NCBI RefSeq assembly: GCF_018873765.1
Contig: NC_057924.1
Coordinates: 5,766,001 to 5,830,000 of the forward strand
Source of the DNA: Telopea speciosissima
Taxonomy: Eukaryota; Streptophyta; Magnoliopsida; Proteales; Proteaceae
Length of the DNA: 64,000 nt
Reading direction: 5' to 3'
Shown: piece by piece, positions 58,021 through 64,000 of the stretch
Position numbering within the stretch: the stretch's first letter is position 1
Layout: every line of letters starts with the position of its first letter
Translations under genes and position numbers: made by a program
The notes under the pieces: generated by a model
What the model was told of the DNA's origin: nothing
Database searches by the model: none
What the model saw: only the letters and a program-made list of their open reading frames with translations

Positions 58021-58336
58021 GTACGCCTATCCACGTGGATATCGCCTCGGATGCTTTTTATATGATATATTATAAAAATCCCCAAGTTACGAAACTACCC
58101 CCTATATTTAATCGAGAAATACACAAAAACTGAGAAATATTTTGGTAATGTCACATTCCCGAAATGTCTATACGTATACATACACCCTACATATACGCGT
58201 TGTTGTCTCGACAAAATCCCTGAAACTGTCATTATCTCTCTCCACAGTTTGTTCACATTTCCTCACGGAAAACTTTATCGCTCTCCGTCGAGCTTTTCCA
58301 GAAGCAGCGAATGGCGGCTGGGCTACGCCGGCAAAG
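58021..58336 (+). promoter_or_regulatory. Core promoter and 5' leader of the coiled-coil gene
   Basis: A G-box-like CCACGTGG at 58031-58038 is followed by a TATA-like TATTATAAAAATC at about 58068-58080. The leader before the chosen ATG at 58337 is rich in CT. An upstream ATG at 58142 is in frame with the gene and would add 65 residues. Confidence 0.4.
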
Positions 58337-61300
58337 ATGAAGATATCCGGCAGAACTGAAATTCCGGCTGTGCTCTCAAAATCCATAAACTCAAAGTCGC
58401 CTGATTCAGACATTCGAGACAGAAAGAGCGATAAAAAGACTCAGGCTCAAAGGAGGAAGATCAGGAACCCTGGTTTCTCTGCTTCTGGAGGAGTTCGATT
58501 GAAGAAGGATATAGCTCCGGTTGGAAAGAGGAGCGGACCTGGAACTCCACTCTTGCGGTGGAAGTTTGACGATGCAAATTTATTTGTTCAAAATGATAAG
58601 GCGCCGGAGCCTGCACGAAAAGATAGCCGAAAAATGAAGAATGCCGAAGAGATTCCGGTTTCGTCCAGGAAGCTTGGTGCCGCTTTGTGGCAGTTGCAGC
58701 TGCCGGCGGTTTCCGACGATGCTGGCGACGGCCGAGGACAGCAGAGGAAATCGTCTGATAGACTCGGGCTTGAGGTATTTCTCCTTTGATGCTTACGTAG
58801 GATCTCTGAAAACGTAGGGTTCAAGAGCAGATTTACATTTTTTTATTGACGAACGGAAGTTGTCACTGGGGATTGCTATGGTTTCACTCTTTAGGGGTTT
58901 AAAGGACAAAACGAAGCAATGTGTGATCCTTGAGGGTGTTAATGCTATTTTTATTGCCCTTCTTTTTCTCCTTTACCTGATATCAGTAGAAAACATTGCA
59001 ATGTTAAGTCTGTTTCTTCCTCCATGCCTTGTTTGAGGGGCCTTTTGCATGGATGTAATCAGCATCATTATTGTACCTTCTTTGTCAATAAGTTTAAAGA
59101 AAAGGAAGTTTTTGATGTTTATCGATCACTGTTTGCAGACCTTTCAGGGTCTCATATCTGTGCTTTTGGGATGTTAATCGGCCAACAATTTAACAACTTA
59201 CAAGTGCACGTCTAGCGTATTTCAGTATCTTACTCAATAGAAGTTCCTGTAATATAATTATAGTGCCAATTCGAAATCTGAACTAGCAATGAGAGAGAAA
59301 TTGTTCATTACATTTCGATCTTGCTGGTCCTCTTTTTTTCAATCCTCTAGATCATGTACTCTTTGCAATTTTGACTGCATTGTTATCACCTTTTAGTTGA
59401 ACAGAACAGATTCCATTATATTCACAAGAAAAAAGAAATAAGACCCATACTAATTTTTCAATGTTTCATGACGTTTTTGGGTCTGTACTCTGTATATTTT
59501 GTTTTGGCTGGACTATTCCATCCATACTGTGGAAGATTAGAGGAAGTTCCATTCTACAGATTTGAAATTCTGAATGATTAGAAAATTTTTTATTTATTTG
59601 GATTCTGCAATTCAAACCTATGACTCCATATGGATCTGGTGCTCATTAGTTTGCTCTTATCTGCAACCTCATGTTAGCTATAAGGGAGTCCCGTTTCTCT
59701 GTATTTTCAACTGTGGAGAATATGGTGCAGAAGCAAAAGATTTGTTAGAGAGTCCACATTCTTTCTCTGGCTCGAAGAATGGAGTTTTGTATAAGGTACT
59801 TAAATTTTCTTTCGTCTAATCATCAATAGTTCATGACCAATTGGGTGTGGAGTAATGTTGAAGGATCGAAGAACCGGAGGAAGCTCTGTGCCTTTGTTTT
59901 GTGCATTTAATATTTTCTCCACATACTGGGACCTGCATCGGATCCCACATTGGATCTATCCTATTCCATTCTATAATCCTGTCAGATTATCCAATTGTCA
60001 GAAAACTCTGATCTATTACATTGTTTGGAGCTGTCAGATAAATTATTGGCACCATCTCCCCCCACCCCCTCATGGTAAAGGAGAGCAAACAAAAAGAGTA
60101 AGTAGAATGAGAAACAGTAATCCAGGAAATATCTCTTGGTTCTATGGTTACAAACATGCTGGTAGTCATACTGTCATATATGGTATTGACCACTTTCCTT
60201 CCCCCCTAACTGGCATGTTGTGACACTTTTTATATATCTGGAATGAATCGTTTCTTTAGTATCCTCCCTACCCCAAAAGCTACCAAAAGTTTAATCCTGA
60301 TTGACCTTCTTTTCCTGCCTCTTATATAGGTTGATCCTTCTTTGCCGTTTGCCAATTCATCGATAGAAGGGGCAACAAAATGGGACCCCGGATACTCAAA
60401 AATATCAGATGAGGTTTACCAGTTTTATGATCGCATGAAATTTCTAGAAGACCAACCAGTTACTACTATCTCAGTCGTTTCAGCTTTGCAAGTTGAACTT
60501 GAGCAGGCTCGAAACCGTATTCATGAACTTGAAAGTGAGTGCTGTTCCTCAAAGAAGAAACTTGAACACTTCTTGAGAAAACTTGCTGAAGAAAAGGCAT
60601 CATGGCGAAGCAGAGAGCATGAAAAGATGCGTGCAATAATTGATGATTTCAAGGATGACTTGAACAGGGATAGGAAAAATCGTCAGAGGCTGGAAATTGT
60701 AAACTCAAAACTAGTCAATGAACTAGCTGAAGCCAAGTTATTAGCAAAGCGGTTTATGCAAGATTATGAGAAGCAGAAAAAAGGTAGAGAGCTAATGGAA
60801 GAAGTATGCGACGAGCTTGCAAAGGAAATTGGGGAAGACAAGGCTGATGTTGAATCACTGAGGAGGGAAACCATGAAATTCCGTGAAGAAGTGGATGAAG
60901 AGAGAAAGATGTTGCAAATGGCCGAGGTCTGGCGTGAAGAAAGGGTTCAAATGAAATTGGTGGATGCCAAATTGACACTTGAAGAAAAGTACTCCCAGTT
61001 GAGCAAACTTATTGCAGACCTGGAGGCTTTTCTAAGATCAAAAAGTGCAACCCCAGATGTGACAGGGTTGAGAGAGGCAGAGTTCCTTCGAGAGGCAGCC
61101 ATTTCGGTGAAGATTCAAGATATCAAAGAATTCTCTTACGAACCACCAAATTCAGAGGACATTTTCTCTGTCTTCGAGGATCTCCAACCTGGTGAAGCTA
61201 ATGAAAGGGAGATTGAACCTTGCGCTGGTTACAGCCCTGCTAGCCGTGCATCCAAAGTCCACACTGTGAGTCCTGATGTCAACGGATTTAAAAAAAACCA

Positions 61301-61910
61301 CATGCAAAGATATTCAAATGGGTTCATTCATCAGAATGGGGATATTGAAGAAGATGAGAGTGGCTGGGAAATTCTGAGTCATGCTGAATATCAAGGCTCA
61401 AGTTATTCACCTGACGGTAGTGACCCATCTATCAATAAGATCTGGCACGGCATTAATGTTTCAGGGAGTGTAACAGAATGGGAAGTTGATGAAGGTCATG
61501 ATACCCCAAATACAGAAACCTGCAGTGATGTCTATTCTGTATCATCTAGGCATTCAAAGAAGGTGGTCTCATCCATAGCTAGGCGTTGGAAATCACGTCC
61601 AAGTAATGGTGAAAACTGCAAGATGTTTACTGTTGAAGGGATGAAGGGAAGGATTTTGAATGGCAGACTTTCTAATGGTGGGGTCATTTCTCCAGACCGA
61701 GGGTCAGGTGGAGATGGGCTCAGCCCCCGGAGTATGGTGGGGCATTGGACCTCACCTGACTCTGGCAATCCACATATAACTAGAGGGATAAAAGGATGCA
61801 TTGAATGGCCGCGGGGCATGCAGAAGAACAGTTTGAAGGCAAAGCTTTTGGAGGCCAGGACAGAAAGCCAGAAAATCCAATTGCGCCATGTTCTTAAGCA
61901 GAAGATTTAG
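58337..61910 (+). CDS. At5g41620-family coiled-coil protein (USO1-like), 2 exons
   Basis: Exons 58337-58774 and 60330-61910 join in phase 0 across a 1,555-bp GT-AG intron, giving about 672 aa. The N-terminal part is basic and has the family block KKDIAPVGKRSGPGTPLLRW followed by FDD, then SSRKLGAALWQLQLP. Exon 2 starts VDPSLPF and contains KISDEVYQFYDRMKFLEDQ and a long heptad-rich region of about 220 residues (VSALQVELEQARNRIHELES through LSKLIADLEAFL), then a serine-rich tail ending RHVLKQKI. This matches plant proteins such as At5g41620, At1g50660 and At3g20350, related to the trichome regulator BRANCHLESS TRICHOME; the molecular role is poorly known, perhaps at microtubules or membranes. 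MKISGR at 58337 is chosen because it gives a short N-terminus as in relatives. The ATG at 58142 is possible. Confidence 0.85.
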
Positions 61911-63170
61911 ATGTCCCGAGTGTCTGAAATTATGTAAAATTGCAGTTCAGGCATAGGCAACCAATGCAAGTTGGCTATTGACAAAACTAAAAGTGACATT
62001 TACAGGGCTCATCCTTCCACTGTTTAAGGTATTGTCCTATGCGGAGGAATCCAGGAACCAGACACCTGATAATTAGCCAGCTGGTTTAGCTCTCCATTTT
62101 GTAGTCTTGAGGGATGAATTCCTTGGTTAGCAAATTTCTTCTTTTAACACTTCACACGGCTTCATTATTTTCCCTGGCAATGAAACAGCCATAAGTTCTC
62201 CCCTCCCCACTCTAGTGTAGCATGTAATTCAGGACTCCGAAGCAATCTGTGTAATCTGTACTGTGTAATTTTTGCATATTGGATAATGCGACCAAGGAAT
62301 ACAATTCAGTGTTACAGAGTAGTCTCTTTCTGTGGTATATTATGAAAAATTTATCTGTGTAGTTTCATGTAACTTTTGAATGATATACACATTTTTAGCT
62401 TAAACATGGGAGGAGAAAGTCTTTGTATTTGCCGGATATCATATTTATCCTAGCGAAATCAATCTTTCACTTTTCTGATGTTAACAGTACAGTTCGGACA
62501 CCATATTTTCTTTTACTCATCTGATTCAACTGATGTGAGAAATTGAAGGGGCTGATGCAAATGGTCTGAAGTCAGTGAACCCAAAATGTTGTAATCTGTT
62601 TGCATATTAAGTTGTAATACTCTTTCATCTCTTTTAGTTCTGTTGAATGATTTCATAATTCAAGTCTAATTTGACTAAGGTGAGAAATCGGTTTTTCTTT
62701 AGATCACTGATTCACTGCTATGTCCTTTAATTTTCTTCAATCTGTGTTTAAGCAGTGTCCTCCTGACCCAACTATGTTATACATCTCATCTACAAATGGT
62801 CTTCAAACTTGCAGCTATTAGGGTCTACTGTTCCTCAGTCTCTCAATTTACCTTAAAGTGACAATGGTCTTTCCTTGATTGGTTATAGTGACTTTCAAAT
62901 TTGGATTCTACACATCAATTTTCCATCCCCTCCTCCAATCTCCACAACCCGTACCACCTCTTGTACCCTCATCTTCTCTCATAAAAAACAATAATAATCC
63001 TATGGTGACTAGGCTTAAGAAGGTTGTAACAAAATCCATTTCTAAGGTCAATCTTATGATGATGTAAAGGAGATATCATATGAGTTCTTGAGCCAGTTTA
63101 GGGTTGGAGATATCATATGAGTTCTTGTCCATCCAGAATGGTTGGAGGTATTAGGGTGAAATGGGGTGAA
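61911..63170. other. 3' UTR of the coiled-coil gene and spacer
   Basis: The sequence to about 62330 has the T-rich character of a plant 3' UTR. The rest shows no gene. A short direct repeat, GGAGATATCATATGAGTTCTTG, occurs at about 63070 and 63106. Confidence 0.45.
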
Positions 63171-63614
63171 TTAGGGTTGCAAGTTTGGCCGGCCCGAACC
63201 CGCCCTGGCCCATCCTCCTGAACAGGACCTGGGCTGAGATATTTGGCCCTAAGAGCGGTTCAGGGCTGGAAATTTCTGGTCCTTAATGAGGGTCAGGTCG
63301 GGCCAGCGTTGAAGCCTTAGGCTAAGCCTGGTCCGCCCCTGGTTTAAGTTATACTATATTATATTTGAAGATAATAAGTGATATAGTACCTTTTATTATT
63401 GTGTTATTTTATGTAAAATTCATAATTTTCTCCCTGGCCCATTCGAGCCTATGCATTTCCTTCCCCCTCCCTATGATCAGGGTCAATCAGGGTCAGCCCG
63501 GCCCGACCCTGAGGACGGGTCGGTTGGATTTTTGGGGCTTAGGCCCAACTAAGGGGACTCAAGGTTGGGGTAGGGTTTTCTAAAGTCCGGCCCAACCCGA
63601 CCCTGTTGCAGCCC
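63171..63614. mobile_element. hAT-like MITE, second member of the family at 9057
   Basis: It starts TAGGGTTGCAAGTTTGGCC and ends GTTGCAGCCCTA, the same tips as the element at 9057-9596 but in reverse orientation. It has the same plan: GC-rich ends with GGCCCGACCCTGA-type words around an AT-rich core sharing AAGATAATAAGTGATA. The flanking 8 bp (GGGTGAAT and ATGCGAAT) match at 5 of 8, so the target duplication has decayed. There is no transposase. Confidence 0.7.
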
Positions 63615-64000
63615 TAATGCGAATCATATATCAAATCGAAGATCTCGAGGAGCTCTTCAGGAGTTGGCCCCTACGACGTTGATGTATGTGTTTTTTTAGC
63701 CGTTTGGGCATGTTTCGAAAGTGAAAAAGCCCGCTGAAATTTTGAAATTTGAAATTTAGTCCCTTCTTTTTTTCTTTTTTTTTTTGAATTTCAAATTATA
63801 TTCGACCTATTATGTAAGGTCACTTTAGGGTTTGTACTCTTCAGCTTGAAATCTATTGAAATTAAACATTTTCGGCCTTATCTTCTACTTTATGGATTCA
63901 AGGATCGTTTGTACTAGAACGATATCTAACTCACTTATTTTGTATTACGTCATATGGTGGCAAAGTATCCCCCTCTAGAGGCTCTTCATTCTTCTCTTCC
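63615..64000. other. Right edge, no gene seen
   Basis: AT-rich DNA with a T run near 63767-63785. No coding frame is supported. Confidence 0.45.

Noticed and set aside
59574-60223. Two frames between the exons of the coiled-coil gene
   Set aside because: They lie in the intron, lack conserved blocks, and the exons on each side join cleanly without them.

Overview
This window is nuclear DNA from a flowering plant. The evidence is multi-exon genes with GT-AG introns, proteins of plant-only families, and a dense mix of plant repeats (tRNA-derived SINEs of the Au type, L1- and RTE-type LINEs, Ty3/gypsy remnants, hAT-like and foldback MITEs). The repeat mix suggests a non-grass angiosperm, but I cannot name the species. 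No bacterial, organellar or viral gene set is visible. All statements rest on reading the sequence; no database search was run.

Four genes look intact. (1) 7892-2155, minus: five exons, about 477 aa, best matched from memory to BIN4/MIDGET, a DNA-binding partner of plant topoisomerase VI. (2) 32809-26460, minus: eight exons including a 12-nt microexon, about 465 aa, an At1g61900-type GPI-anchored glycoprotein. (3) 45829-45446, minus: one exon, 127 aa, a PADRE/DUF4228 protein with an N-myristoylation signal. (4) 58337-61910, plus: two exons, about 672 aa, a coiled-coil protein of the At5g41620 (USO1-like, BRANCHLESS TRICHOME-related) family. They serve unrelated processes and do not form a pathway or cluster.

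Layout: 1-2154 is intergenic with a SINE. 2155-7892 is the BIN4-like gene, whose introns hold a SINE and foldback elements. 8103-10870 is a segment repeated at 20240-22290. Between the two copies lie a Ty3/gypsy remnant (antisense plant-mobile-domain ORF plus 3' LTR, 10967-13446), a decayed tandem ubiquitin-like gene (14027-13467), an L1-type LINE (14573-17318) and an RTE fragment split by a MITE. 22721-25553 holds a 114-bp tandem repeat and a short non-autonomous LTR element. 26460-32809 is the GPI-protein gene. 33583-44390 is a gene-free direct tandem duplication (6.3 kb + 4.5 kb units). 45446-45829 is the PADRE gene. 48090-51165 holds a LINE relic, a cluster of ACGT-core promoter motifs and a second, minus-strand LINE. 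51166-58060 is a field of foldback and low-complexity repeats. 58337-61910 is the coiled-coil gene, followed by a hAT-like MITE near the right edge.

I found no clear new molecular system. The observations most worth a second look are the antisense PMD ORF beside an LTR, the tandem ubiquitin-like relic, the microexon, the large tandem duplication with its fainter third copy, and the foldback families.
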